Shown in pieces: positions 8,941 through 17,701 of a stretch of 64,000 nt of DNA. This DNA comes from JBGRQA01 sp041725895 (GTDB taxonomy: Bacteria; Bacteroidota; Bacteroidia; Bacteroidales; Marinifilaceae): positions 62,001 through 126,000 of the forward strand of contig JBGRQA010000008.1 in the NCBI GenBank assembly GCA_041725895.1, in the 5' to 3' direction. The translations under genes and the position numbers were made by a program. Within the stretch, counting starts at the first letter, position 1. Each line of letters opens with the position of its first letter. A model generated the notes under the pieces. It had not been told where the DNA came from. It worked only from the letters and a program-made list of their open reading frames with translations, and did no database searches.

Positions 8941-9558
8941 ATGGATTACAATTCAACCAGGAAGAGACTTATCCTGCCGGAATACGGACGTAACGTTCAA
9001 AAAATGGTTAACTACGCCTTAACCGTTGAGGATCGCGAGGAAAGAAGTCGAGTGGCACGCAGCATCATTGCGATTATGGGAAATATGTACCCTCACTTGC
9101 GGGACATTTCTGATTTCCGACACAAACTATGGGACCACCTGGCCATAATGTCCAACTTCAAACTGGATATCGATTCCCCCTATGAGCTTCCAACCCTGGA
9201 AAAATTGCATGAAAAACCGGAACAACTTCCCTACAGCGATCTAAAAATTCGCTACCGTCACTACGGGAAAACGGTTGAAGCCTTAATCAAAAAGGCCATT
9301 GAGATGGAGGAATCAAAAGAAAAAACAGTCCTAATCACGCTTATTGCCAACCACATGAAAAAATCCTTCCTCAATTGGAACAAGGATAGCGTGACAGATG
9401 AAAAAATATTCAAGGACATCGAAGAACTATCGAAGGGACAAATCAAAATCAGTGACGATTTTAAACTTGCTGAAGCTCGTGAAAGGGATATCACTCCCCA
9501 TAAGAACAAGAGAAAGAAGTTTAAACGAAATGATGATCGAAAATTTAAACACAAATAA
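8941..9558 (+). CDS. DUF4290 family protein
   Basis: A 205-residue soluble protein matching the Bacteroidota-restricted DUF4290 family, recognisable from the N-terminal MDYNSTRKRLILPEYGRNVQ and the DFRHKLWDHL and YRHYGKTVE segments. It is predicted mostly helical, with no signal peptide or membrane segment, and ends in a very basic tail (KNKRKKFKRNDDRKFKHK) that could contact nucleic acid. No function is established for the family as far as I know. In this window it precedes murA by about 230 bp, but a terminator separates them, so it is probably a single-gene unit. Confidence 0.85.
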   Translation: MDYNSTRKRLILPEYGRNVQKMVNYALTVEDREERSRVARSIIAIMGNMYPHLRDISDFRHKLWDHLAIMSNFKLDIDSPYELPTLEKLHEKPEQLPYSDLKIRYRHYGKTVEALIKKAIEMEESKEKTVLITLIANHMKKSFLNWNKDSVTDEKIFKDIEELSKGQIKISDDFKLAEARERDITPHKNKRKKFKRNDDRKFKHK

Positions 9559-9560
9559 GA

Positions 9561-9590
9561 AGAGGCCGGTAACTTACCGGTCTTTTTTTT
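9561..9590 (+). terminator. Terminator after DUF4290 gene
   Basis: CCGGT (9566-9570) pairs with ACCGG (9576-9580), extended by A-T and G-U pairs, followed by a run of eight T, immediately after the stop codon. Confidence 0.8.
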
Positions 9591-9786
9591 ACTCAAAATC
9601 CACATGGGTAAAAGCCAAAGGGTAATCCACTAAAATTTTACAATTTACCTTCTCTTTAAATCAGGTAAGAAAACTACTTTTGCAAGCCGAAAATAAAAGC
9701 TAGAAGGGGCACGGTACTTCCTTCCTGTTTTCATATAGATTAATTATATTTAAGAGCAAATTGTCCATTGCCCAAACATTAAAATT

Positions 9787-11097
9787 ATGAGTACTTTTGA
9801 AATAACCGGAGGAACATCGCTACAAGGAGAGCTGATCCCCCAAGGTGCAAAAAATGAAGCTTTACAAGTTCTGTGTGCCACTTTGCTTACAACCGAAGAA
9901 GTAACCATTCACAACATTCCCAATATTCTTGATGTCAACAAACTTATAGAATTGCTTTCTGATTTAGGAGTAATTGTTACCCAACGGGGAGCTAACTCCT
10001 ATTCTTTCGAAGCCCGAAACATCAATCTGGAATATTTGAATTCTGATGAATTCAGAAAAAAGGGAGCCTCCCTAAGAGGATCCATCATGATAATTGGTCC
10101 CCTTTTGGCTCGATTTGGAAAGGGATACATTCCACGCCCAGGCGGAGACAAAATTGGACGTCGAAGACTGGACACCCACTTCCTCGGTTTCCAAAAACTA
10201 GGGGCAAAATTCAATTACGACCCCAACGAGAGCTTCTACCGTGTGGAAGCCAGCAACCTGCAAGGTACCTACATGCTTTTGGATGAAGCATCCGTAACCG
10301 GTACGGCCAACGTAATTATGGCTGCAGTATTGGCAAAAGGAACTACTACCATTTACAATGCAGCCTGCGAACCGTACATTCAACAGCTGTGCCGCATGTT
10401 GAATTCCATGGGCGCCAAAATTTCGGGCGTAGGCTCCAACCTGCTATACATTGATGGGGTAAAAGAATTAAAGGGATGCCAGCACAGAATTCTACCCGAC
10501 ATGATCGAAATCGGTAGTTTTATCGGTTTAGCCGCCATGACTCAATCGGAAATCACCATCAAGGACGTTGCTTACAAAGAATTGGGCATGATTCCGGATG
10601 CATTTCGTCGTTTGGGAATTAAGATGGAGCTACGAGGGGACGATATTTACATTCCAAAACAAGAAAAATATACCATTGAACAATTCATCGATGGCTCAAT
10701 TCTGACCGTAGCAGATGCCCCCTGGCCTGGTCTTACACCTGATTTGCTGAGCATATTCCTTGTTGTAGCCACTCAGGCTAAAGGAAGCGTATTAATCCAT
10801 CAGAAAATGTTTGAAAGCCGTCTGTTTTTCGTAGACAAACTCATCGATATGGGAGCTCAAATTATCCTTTGCGATCCACATCGTGCTACCGTAATTGGTC
10901 TGAATCATTCGCAAAATCTTCGTGCAACTACGATGGTATCCCCTGATATCCGAGCAGGTGTAGCTTTGCTTATTGCTGCCCTGTCAGCAGAAGGCACTAG
11001 TGTAATCCATAACATTGATCAGATTGACCGCGGTTACGAACGAATTGACGAAAGATTAAATGCAATTGGTGCTAGAATCAAACGAATCGACAACTAG
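9787..11097 (+). CDS. murA: UDP-N-acetylglucosamine 1-carboxyvinyltransferase (Cys-to-Asp active site)
   Basis: First committed step of peptidoglycan synthesis: transfer of enolpyruvate from PEP to UDP-GlcNAc in the cytoplasm. The 436 residues cover the two inside-out alpha/beta EPSP-synthase-like domains, with the catalytic KNEALQ lysine near residue 22 and the conserved LRGSIMIIGPLLARF. The active-site loop, normally PGGC followed by xIGxRPxDxH, reads PGGDKIGRRRLDTH, so Asp121 replaces the cysteine that fosfomycin alkylates while the following arginine is kept. In Mycobacterium and Chlamydia the same substitution gives an active, fosfomycin-insensitive enzyme. Single gene with a terminator-like stem downstream. 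Confidence 0.95.
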   Translation: MSTFEITGGTSLQGELIPQGAKNEALQVLCATLLTTEEVTIHNIPNILDVNKLIELLSDLGVIVTQRGANSYSFEARNINLEYLNSDEFRKKGASLRGSIMIIGPLLARFGKGYIPRPGGDKIGRRRLDTHFLGFQKLGAKFNYDPNESFYRVEASNLQGTYMLLDEASVTGTANVIMAAVLAKGTTTIYNAACEPYIQQLCRMLNSMGAKISGVGSNLLYIDGVKELKGCQHRILPDMIEIGSFIGLAAMTQSEITIKDVAYKELGMIPDAFRRLGIKMELRGDDIYIPKQEKYTIEQFIDGSILTVADAPWPGLTPDLLSIFLVVATQAKGSVLIHQKMFESRLFFVDKLIDMGAQIILCDPHRATVIGLNHSQNLRATTMVSPDIRAGVALLIAALSAEGTSVIHNIDQIDRGYERIDERLNAIGARIKRIDN

Positions 11098-11245
11098 GTG
11101 ATTTACGGATCTTTAACCACTATTAACAATTCATTAAGAAATTGATTGAGCAATTATTACTATTTTTGATTCAAACAATTACATGTGTAAATAACTCAAT
11201 ATGCTATTTCACTGGAATTGAATTCATCTTTTGATTCGTTAAACC

Positions 11246-11300
11246 AAAGGCTTCCGAACCAATTAAATGAGCCAAAGGCGGTTCGGAACCGGCCTTTTTA
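11246..11300 (+). terminator. Stem-loop terminator after murA
   Basis: TTCCGAACC (11252-11260) pairs with GGTTCGGAA (11280-11288), with an outer AAAGG/CCTTT extension and a short T run. It ends just upstream of the next ATG (11314), so a leader-attenuation role for the TlpA gene is also possible. Confidence 0.6.
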
Positions 11301-11313
11301 AAGATCTTAAATT

Positions 11314-11868
11314 ATGAAATTAGTAAAATCAACCTTTTTGTCCTCAATTTTATTACTGGCAATAATGGTCTTTTCTATTCCAAACAATGTAATGGCAACC
11401 GGAAAAGAAAATGTTAAAACAGGATTCGATATAGGCAATCGAATACCGGACATTATGGCAAAATCATTGAATGGAAAAGAAATTGCACTCTCTTCCCTGA
11501 AGGGAAAACTGGTGTTGGTAGATTTCTGGGCCTCCTGGTGTCCTCCCTGTCGGGCTGAAAATCCTCACATTGTACATGCGTACAAAAAATACAAGGATAA
11601 GGAATTCAAAAACGGCAACGGATTTACCGTTTACAGCTTTTCACTGGATTCCAAATCAGATCGCTGGAAAAAAGCCATCGAAAAGGATCAGTTGAGCTGG
11701 GAGTACCACGTTAGCGAATTGAAAGGCTGGCAATCTCCAACTGCTGAGCGCTTTGGCATCAACAGTATTCCTTCCAGTTTTCTGATAGATGGAGACGGCA
11801 TCATTTTAGCTAAAAATTTACGAGGTGACAAACTGGAACGTGTCCTTCAGTACTACCAGAAAAAATAA
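11314..11868 (+). CDS. TlpA-like periplasmic thioredoxin
   Basis: A 184-residue exported protein: hydrophobic signal peptide (about 1-29), then a TlpA/ResA thioredoxin fold with the redox-active motif WCPPC (Cys76, Cys79) in the context VDFWASWCPPCRAE and the cis-proline region SIPSSFLIDGDG. Such proteins reduce disulfides in the periplasm, for example in cytochrome c maturation or oxidative-stress defence; the substrate cannot be told from sequence. It carries no DUF4369 N-terminal domain, unlike the thioredoxin-fold protein at 21645. Monocistronic by its flanking terminators. Confidence 0.88.
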   Translation: MKLVKSTFLSSILLLAIMVFSIPNNVMATGKENVKTGFDIGNRIPDIMAKSLNGKEIALSSLKGKLVLVDFWASWCPPCRAENPHIVHAYKKYKDKEFKNGNGFTVYSFSLDSKSDRWKKAIEKDQLSWEYHVSELKGWQSPTAERFGINSIPSSFLIDGDGIILAKNLRGDKLERVLQYYQKK

Positions 11869-11886
11869 AAAAACAGAACTTGATTG

Positions 11887-11917
11887 AACCACCTCCACGA
11901 GGTGGTTTTCTTTTTTA
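11887..11917 (+). terminator. Terminator after the TlpA-like gene
   Basis: A perfect 9-bp stem, AACCACCTC (11887-11895) with GAGGTGGTT (11899-11907), followed by a T-rich tail. Confidence 0.85.
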
Positions 11918-11932
11918 CATCAAGTTGCAAAG

Positions 11933-12007
11933 TGACAGGACAAGAGCTTTGTCCGGTCAAAATGTGAAATTCTTACGGGACAATTCATATATTTGTGTCA
12001 ATTTGTC
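11933..12007 (+). promoter_or_regulatory. Candidate heat-shock control region upstream of grpE-dnaJ
   Basis: A dyad of TGAC-a-GGACAA (11933-11943) and TTGTCC-g-GTCA (11949-11959), then a second GGACAA (11978-11983) and TTGTC (12003-12007) around a good -7 element TATATTTG (11988-11995). The repeated GACAA/TTGTC half-sites bracket the likely promoter of grpE-dnaJ. No CIRCE element was found. Function as an operator is inference. Confidence 0.4.
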
Positions 12008-12080
12008 GCAAAACATCATCTTGGCAAATTATTTGTTTACAAATGTGCGATCAAAAACGAACGGATAAATCATTGAACAA

Positions 12081-12698
12081 ATGACAAAAGATAATAACAA
12101 ACCCAACAACGAAGAATTGGAAGAACAAGAAGTAAAAGCCCCTGTTAACGAAACACAGGAAGAGAAGGAAGAAAAACAGGAGCAAGAAAACAAGGAAGAA
12201 AAATCATCAAAAAAGAAAGCTAAAAAATCTGCAAAGGAAAGCAAAGACGAAGAGATCCAACAATTGGGTCAGAAATTGCAGGAGCTGAATGACAAGTACA
12301 TGCGTCTTTCTGCTGAATTTGACAATTACCGAAAAAGAACCTTAAAGGAAAAGATGGAATTGACAAAATCGGCAGGTGAAAAGATTCTGATCAATATTCT
12401 TCCGGTTTTGGACAACTTCGAGCGTGCACTTCAATCCATGGAAGAAGCCAAAGAAATTGAAGGCTTCAAAGAAGGTGTTGATTTAATTTACAGCAACTTT
12501 AAAGATTTCGTCAACCAAAATGGAGTGAAAGAAATCGAAGCCATCAATCAGGAATTCGACACAGATATCCACGAGGCTATCACCAAAATTCCTGCTCCTA
12601 GTGAAGATTTAAAAGGAAAGGTAGTAGATTGTATTGAGAAAGGATACTACCTGAACGATAAAGTAATTCGTTTTTCCAAAGTAGTAATTGGAGAATAG
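12081..12698 (+). CDS. grpE: GrpE nucleotide exchange factor
   Basis: Releases ADP from DnaK in the DnaK-DnaJ-GrpE chaperone cycle. At 205 residues it has a long acidic/lysine-rich low-complexity N-terminus (about 1-60), a long coiled coil (LGQKLQELNDKYMRLSAEFDNYRKRT) and a C-terminal beta domain ending DKVIRFSKVVIGE. The AEFDNYRKRT and INILPVLDNFERAL segments are diagnostic. It lies 22 bp upstream of dnaJ in an evident operon; dnaK is not in the window, which is usual in Bacteroidota. A dyad-rich region sits upstream. Confidence 0.96.
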   Translation: MTKDNNKPNNEELEEQEVKAPVNETQEEKEEKQEQENKEEKSSKKKAKKSAKESKDEEIQQLGQKLQELNDKYMRLSAEFDNYRKRTLKEKMELTKSAGEKILINILPVLDNFERALQSMEEAKEIEGFKEGVDLIYSNFKDFVNQNGVKEIEAINQEFDTDIHEAITKIPAPSEDLKGKVVDCIEKGYYLNDKVIRFSKVVIGE

Positions 12699-12720
12699 CT
12701 AATCACCAAGCCTAAAAATC

Positions 12721-13866
12721 ATGTCGAAAAGAGATTACTATGAGGTTTTAGGAGTTTCCAAAGATGCTTCGGAAGCCGAAATTAAAAAAGCCTACAGAAA
12801 AAAAGCCATTCAATATCACCCAGATAAGAACCCGGATGACAAAGAGGCTGAGGAAAAATTCAAGGAAGCTGCAGAAGCCTACGAAGTACTTAGTACACCT
12901 GAAAAACGTCAGCGTTACGACCAGTTTGGCCATGCCGGAATGGGCGGTGCTGCCGGAGGAGGTTTCGGCGGTGGCGGAATGAACATGGAGGACATCTTCT
13001 CTCACTTTGGAGATATCTTCGGAGGTGGAAGTTTCTTTGGTGGATTTGGAGGAGGTCGCAGTTCTCAACGCGTAAACCGCGGCTCCAACCTTCGCGTGAA
13101 GGTAAAACTCACCCTACAGGAAATTGCCAATGGTGTTGAAAAGAAAATCAAAGTAAAAAAATACGTTGAATGTAACTCCTGTAACGGTACAGGCGCACAG
13201 GGAGGCTCTTCATTCTCCAATTGTAGCACTTGTAAAGGTTCCGGACAAGTCACCCGAATTCAAAATACGATTCTGGGACAGATGCAAACCAGCTCGACCT
13301 GTCCAACCTGTAATGGTGAGGGGAAAATCATTACCAACAAATGTAGCAGCTGTGCCGGTGAGGGTGTAATTCGCGACGAGGAGGTTATCAGCATAAATAT
13401 CCCTGCCGGAGTGGCCGAAGGAATGCAACTTTCGGTTAGCGGCAAAGGTAATGCAGCCCGACGAGGTGGCGTTAATGGCGATCTGCTGATTCTGATTCAG
13501 GAAGAGGAACATCCGGAATTGGTGCGCGATGGCAACGACCTGTTGTACAACCTTTTTATAAGCATTCCGGAAGCAATATTAGGTGTAGCAGTTGAAATTC
13601 CAACCATCGACAGCAAGGTGAAAGTGAAAATTGAAGCCGGAACACAGCCGGGCAAAATCCTTAGACTTAGAGGTAAAGGGCTTCCCGACATCAATGGTTA
13701 CGGCAGAGGTGATCTTCTGGTGAAAACCAATGTGTGGATCCCTAAAAACATAGATAAAGACGAGAAGAAAACCCTGGAGAAATTACAGGCATCTTCCAAC
13801 TTTTCACCAAAACCAAGTCAACAGGAAAAAAGCTTCTTCAAAAAAGTTAAAAACTTCTTTGAGTAG
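12721..13866 (+). CDS. dnaJ: Chaperone DnaJ
   Basis: Type I Hsp40 co-chaperone that delivers unfolded clients to DnaK and stimulates its ATPase. The 381 residues show a J domain (1-70) with the HPD motif in YHPDKNPDD, a Gly/Phe-rich linker (about 77-115), four CxxCxGxG zinc-finger repeats (CNSCNGTG, CSTCKGSG, CPTCNGEG, CSSCAGEG) and the two C-terminal client-binding domains. Full length, with a strong terminator directly downstream, so grpE-dnaJ is a two-gene unit. Confidence 0.98.
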   Translation: MSKRDYYEVLGVSKDASEAEIKKAYRKKAIQYHPDKNPDDKEAEEKFKEAAEAYEVLSTPEKRQRYDQFGHAGMGGAAGGGFGGGGMNMEDIFSHFGDIFGGGSFFGGFGGGRSSQRVNRGSNLRVKVKLTLQEIANGVEKKIKVKKYVECNSCNGTGAQGGSSFSNCSTCKGSGQVTRIQNTILGQMQTSSTCPTCNGEGKIITNKCSSCAGEGVIRDEEVISINIPAGVAEGMQLSVSGKGNAARRGGVNGDLLILIQEEEHPELVRDGNDLLYNLFISIPEAILGVAVEIPTIDSKVKVKIEAGTQPGKILRLRGKGLPDINGYGRGDLLVKTNVWIPKNIDKDEKKTLEKLQASSNFSPKPSQQEKSFFKKVKNFFE

Positions 13867-13887
13867 GTCTTTTCACAAACAGAATAC

Positions 13888-13922
13888 AAAATCCCCGGAT
13901 CAAGTGATTCGGGGATTTTTTT
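13888..13922 (+). terminator. Terminator after dnaJ
   Basis: AAAATCCCCG (13888-13897) pairs with CGGGGATTTT (13910-13919), followed by more T. Confidence 0.88.
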
Positions 13923-14128
13923 TGCTATCTCATCATTTTCACCGGCCCCGATCCTGCATGAAACACCATCAAATCAACAGGTAACAAAACACCCCCTTAC
14001 ATCGAAGAAAAAACTTAAGTTAACAAGCAAAATTTAATTTACATCGAAAAGATATATTACCCTGTAATATTTTAACTACTTTTAAAACTAATCAGATGTC
14101 AGTTGATAAATCAATAAACTAATAGCCC

Positions 14129-15052
14129 ATGGCATTTTTTGAAGCAAAAAATATTATCAAACGATATGCTGGACATACGGCCCTAAACGATGTCAGCATC
14201 TCGGTTCCGGAAGGAAGTATTTTCGGATTGCTCGGCCCTAACGGAGCAGGAAAAACAACCCTCATCCGGATTATAAACCAGATTACCGGCCCCGATTCGG
14301 GAGAAGTTTTCTTTAACGGACGAAAATTGCGCCCCGAAGATGTACATCATATCGGCTACTTACCCGAAGAGCGTGGTTTATACAAGAAGATGAAAGTCGG
14401 TGAACAGGCAGTTTATTTGGCCAAATTAAAAGGGATGAGCCATCAGGAAGCCATTAAAAAACTGAAGATCTGGTTTGAGAAATTTGACATCCTTCCCTGG
14501 TGGGATAAAAAGGTGGAAGAACTATCCAAGGGGATGCAGCAAAAAATTCAGTTCATTGTAACCATTTTACACGAACCAAAGCTCCTGATTTTCGATGAAC
14601 CTTTCAGTGGATTTGATCCAATCAATGCCAATTTGCTGAAAAAGGAAATTCTGACCCTGAGAGATAAAGGAGCCACAATCATCTTCTCCACCCACAATAT
14701 GGGTTCGGTGGAGGAAATCTGCGACCATATCGCCCTCATCAACAAATCTGAAAAAATATTGGATGGTCCGGTGGAGCAGATCAAAAAGAAGTACAGAACC
14801 AACACCTACCAAGTGTCCTATACGGGAGAGTTTGACAAGCTGGAAAAGGTTTTAAATCCTCATTTTGAAATTATAGAACAGCAAAAGGGAGTTGAATTCA
14901 ACACGCTAAAAATTCACATGGCCAATGGCTCAAGCTCCAACGACCTTCTGGGACAACTCCTTCCCTACTTAAACATCATCTCTTTCAACGAAATAATCCC
15001 GAACATGAATGACATATTCATTCGGGTAGTGAAAGAAAGCAAAAAGATCTAA
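14129..15052 (+). CDS. ABC-2 type transporter, ATP-binding protein (NatA-like)
   Basis: Cytoplasmic ATPase subunit of an exporter, 307 residues. It has Walker A GPNGAGKTT (near residue 38), the signature LSKGMQQKIQF, Walker B LLIFDEPFSGFDP and the switch histidine in STHNM. The C-terminal about 80 residues form the DUF4162-like domain seen in NatA-type ATPases. It is followed after 20 bp by its membrane partner. NatA/NatB of Bacillus exports sodium, but substrates of this subfamily vary widely, so I do not assign one. Confidence 0.9.
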   Translation: MAFFEAKNIIKRYAGHTALNDVSISVPEGSIFGLLGPNGAGKTTLIRIINQITGPDSGEVFFNGRKLRPEDVHHIGYLPEERGLYKKMKVGEQAVYLAKLKGMSHQEAIKKLKIWFEKFDILPWWDKKVEELSKGMQQKIQFIVTILHEPKLLIFDEPFSGFDPINANLLKKEILTLRDKGATIIFSTHNMGSVEEICDHIALINKSEKILDGPVEQIKKKYRTNTYQVSYTGEFDKLEKVLNPHFEIIEQQKGVEFNTLKIHMANGSSSNDLLGQLLPYLNIISFNEIIPNMNDIFIRVVKESKKI

Positions 15053-15072
15053 TCCTAAAAGCCAACTTTACA

Positions 15073-16413
15073 ATGAATAAAATATTTATCATCATACAAA
15101 GGGAATACCTCTCCAGGGTGAAGAAGAAGTCCTTCCTCCTGCTAACATTCCTGACCCCACTTTTTATCGCCGGAATCTATGCTTTCATGTTCTGGATGAT
15201 GACCAAAGACGATACGGAAACACGCACTATTGGCGTGATCAATGAATCAACCCTCTCTAACCCGGTAGAAAGTACAGAATATACCTCCTACGAATACCTG
15301 AGAAATATATCCTTTGAGGAGGGGAAAAAGCTAATGGAGAAAAAGGATTACTATGCACTGCTAATGATTCCGAAAAACATCATGGAATCTCAGCAAGCAG
15401 AAATGTTCTCCTACAAGCAGGTAACCATTGAAGTAAAGTCCAATGTAACGCGACAAATTCGGAACAAGATTGAAAAACTCAAGAGGGATGCCATTATTGC
15501 GCAAACCAATATTCCCGATTTGGAACAGAAACTTGCAGCAACCAGAACTCCCATCAATCTTAATACCATTAAATTCGGAGAAAATGGGGAAGTAAAACAA
15601 AGTTCCACAGAAATTGCAATGGTTATCGGTTTTATTGCCAGCTTTATCATTTACATGTTCATTTTCATGTATGGCGTACAAGTTATGCGGGGAGTAATCG
15701 AGGAAAAAAGCAATCGAATTGTTGAAGTAATTATCTCCTCGGTTAAGCCTTTCCAACTAATGATGGGTAAAATTATCGGAGTAGCCATGGTAGGACTGAC
15801 CCAGTTCCTTCTTTGGGTTATTCTCTCCGGCTTTATAATCATTGCAGGAACAGCACTTTTTATGCCGGACATTGATCCCGCTGCCGTTCAACAAGCCTCG
15901 TCCATTGCGGAGTTGCCTGCCGGAGCACAGGATATGAGCCCTGAGCAATTAAAAATCATGAAAGAGGTTGTAGGCACCTTCGACCTCGGATACATTGTCG
16001 GCATTTTGTCAGCTTTCGTATTCTTCTTCTTGGGAGGTTACCTATTGTACTCTGCACTCTTTGCTGCAGTGGGAAGTGCCGTAGACAATGAAACAGAAAC
16101 CCAACAATTTATGCTGCCCATTACCTTGCCCCTGATATTTGCAATGTACATTGGTTTTGCCGTAGCCCGGAACCCGGAGAGCACCATGGCATTCTGGGGA
16201 TCCATCATCCCCTTCACCTCTCCCATAGTGATGCTGGTTCGGATCCCTTACGGTGTACCTACCTGGGAGTTATTACTCTCCATGGGACTCCTGATATTGA
16301 CCTTTCTGGCTATCACATGGATTGCCGCAAAAATTTACCGAACAGGAATTCTTATGTACGGTAAAAAAATATCATACAAGGAATTGTGGAAATGGCTACG
16401 TTATCATAATTAA
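15073..16413 (+). CDS. ABC-2 type transporter, permease (NatB-like)
   Basis: Membrane partner of the preceding ATPase, 446 residues. One membrane segment lies near the N-terminus (FLLLTFLTPLFIAGIYAFMF), then a roughly 150-residue extracytoplasmic loop, then at least five more segments from about residue 180 to 430. This topology and the motif GVIEEKSNRIVEVIISSVKP identify the ABC-2 membrane type 3 family shared with NatB. The 20-bp spacing implies co-transcription. The transported substrate is unknown. Confidence 0.88.
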   Translation: MNKIFIIIQREYLSRVKKKSFLLLTFLTPLFIAGIYAFMFWMMTKDDTETRTIGVINESTLSNPVESTEYTSYEYLRNISFEEGKKLMEKKDYYALLMIPKNIMESQQAEMFSYKQVTIEVKSNVTRQIRNKIEKLKRDAIIAQTNIPDLEQKLAATRTPINLNTIKFGENGEVKQSSTEIAMVIGFIASFIIYMFIFMYGVQVMRGVIEEKSNRIVEVIISSVKPFQLMMGKIIGVAMVGLTQFLLWVILSGFIIIAGTALFMPDIDPAAVQQASSIAELPAGAQDMSPEQLKIMKEVVGTFDLGYIVGILSAFVFFFLGGYLLYSALFAAVGSAVDNETETQQFMLPITLPLIFAMYIGFAVARNPESTMAFWGSIIPFTSPIVMLVRIPYGVPTWELLLSMGLLILTFLAITWIAAKIYRTGILMYGKKISYKELWKWLRYHN

Positions 16414-16432
16414 TTGACGAAAAATTGAAAAC

Positions 16433-16464
16433 AAACTGCCGGGCCCTTTACGTCCGGCAGTTTC
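16433..16464 (+). terminator. Terminator after the ABC-2 transporter pair
   Basis: AAACTGCCGG (16433-16442) pairs perfectly with CCGGCAGTTT (16454-16463); the T tail is short. Confidence 0.7.
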
Positions 16465-16727
16465 TGCATTAAGGCGGGTGTTAAAATTAGTTAATCAAAG
16501 TAATATCATCAGGTAAAAGAGACTTCGGGAAAAATCTTTTTGTTATATTCGATAAAGGAACGCTTTTTGAGGAGAAAATAACTTGAGGTTTCTTGCAAAC
16601 CATAGGAAGACAAAAATCCTGTCAATCTCTGCAGAAATATGAAAGTATCATCACATAGGAAATTTTAAATACAAGCAGAAGACAAAAGCGAAGACTGACA
16701 AAACGACCAAATTAAACCTAAACATAT
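16465..16727. other. Intergenic region upstream of the Ppx/GppA gene
   Basis: About 260 bp without a plausible gene. The sequence is A/T rich and presumably holds the promoter of the Ppx/GppA-regulator operon, but I see no exact TAnnTTTG match at a convincing distance. A sigma-54-like promoter (GG-N10-GC) was looked for and none was evident. Confidence 0.35.
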
Positions 16728-17678
16728 ATGCGCATCGCCATAATTGATCTTGGGACCAATACTTTTAATTTATTAGTTGCAGACTTGCAACAGAATTATC
16801 CTATGGAAATCCTTCATCGATCGAAATATGCCAGTAAAATTGGCAAGGGAGGGATTAATAACAATCTGATTACTGACAAGGCTATCGAAAGAGGCCTAAC
16901 TGTTCTGTCTGAAATGAATCAAATCATTTCGGAAATGCAGGTGGAAAAAACCCTTGCATTTGCAACCTCTGCCATCCGATCGGCCAAAAATGGGGAAGAA
17001 TTTGCAGCTAGAATCCGAACCGATTTTGGATTTCAAGTTGAAATTATATCCGGTGACAGAGAGGCCGAACTCATATATACAGGTACAAAAAAGGCAATGG
17101 AATTATCCTATGAAAAGGTAGCCATTCTGGATATTGGTGGCGGGAGTAACGAAATAATTATCGCAAACGAGGATAAAATATTCTGGAAAAAGAGCTTTCC
17201 GGTTGGAATTACACGTCTGTTGGAACGTTTTCAACCATCAGAACCCATTACCAGAAAAGAAATTCACGAAATCGAAGAGTTTCTGGATACAGAATTAGAG
17301 GAGTTATGGGAAATTCAGGAATTGTATGATGTGAAAACCTTAATCGGCTCATCAGGCTCTTTCGATACCTTTAAGCAAATGCTGCTGACCAATGGTTACC
17401 CGACTCCACAGAATAATTCCACCCAATTTGAAATCAAATTGAAAGATTTTTTCCATTTACATCAGGATTTTCTAAATTCCACTCTGGAACAACGAAAAGC
17501 CATGCCCGGTATGGATATGGCCCGGGTGGATTTAATGGTACTGGCTAGTTTATTCATTAACTATATGGTGAAAAAACTTGGCATTTCTAAATTGTACCAG
17601 TCATCCTACGCACTCAAGGAAGGAGCCCTGTTCGAAATGGCACAAAATTCCGAGAGAAACCTGAATGGAATAAACTAG
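16728..17678 (+). CDS. Exopolyphosphatase / pppGpp phosphohydrolase family protein
   Basis: Ppx/GppA phosphatase with the actin-like ATPase fold, 316 residues. The N-terminal phosphate-1 motif IDLGTNTFNLLVAD and the phosphate-2 motif AILDIGGGSNEIII are intact, with the catalytic Glu region around EREAELIY. Members degrade polyphosphate or convert pppGpp to ppGpp, linking phosphate stores and the stringent response; sequence alone does not decide which. It is a short form lacking the C-terminal HD-like domain of E. coli Ppx. It lies 23 bp upstream of a response regulator and is probably co-transcribed with it. Confidence 0.88.
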   Translation: MRIAIIDLGTNTFNLLVADLQQNYPMEILHRSKYASKIGKGGINNNLITDKAIERGLTVLSEMNQIISEMQVEKTLAFATSAIRSAKNGEEFAARIRTDFGFQVEIISGDREAELIYTGTKKAMELSYEKVAILDIGGGSNEIIIANEDKIFWKKSFPVGITRLLERFQPSEPITRKEIHEIEEFLDTELEELWEIQELYDVKTLIGSSGSFDTFKQMLLTNGYPTPQNNSTQFEIKLKDFFHLHQDFLNSTLEQRKAMPGMDMARVDLMVLASLFINYMVKKLGISKLYQSSYALKEGALFEMAQNSERNLNGIN

Positions 17679-17701
17679 TATTGAATTAAAAACACCATAA
17701 C

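Noticed and set aside
11880..12068. 62-codon plus-strand frame between the TlpA-like gene and grpE
   Set aside because: It overlaps a strong terminator and the dyad region, and the peptide has no recognisable features.
11869..12080. CIRCE element upstream of grpE
   Set aside because: I looked for TTAGCACTC-N9-GAGTGCTAA and did not find it; only the GACAA/TTGTC dyads are present.
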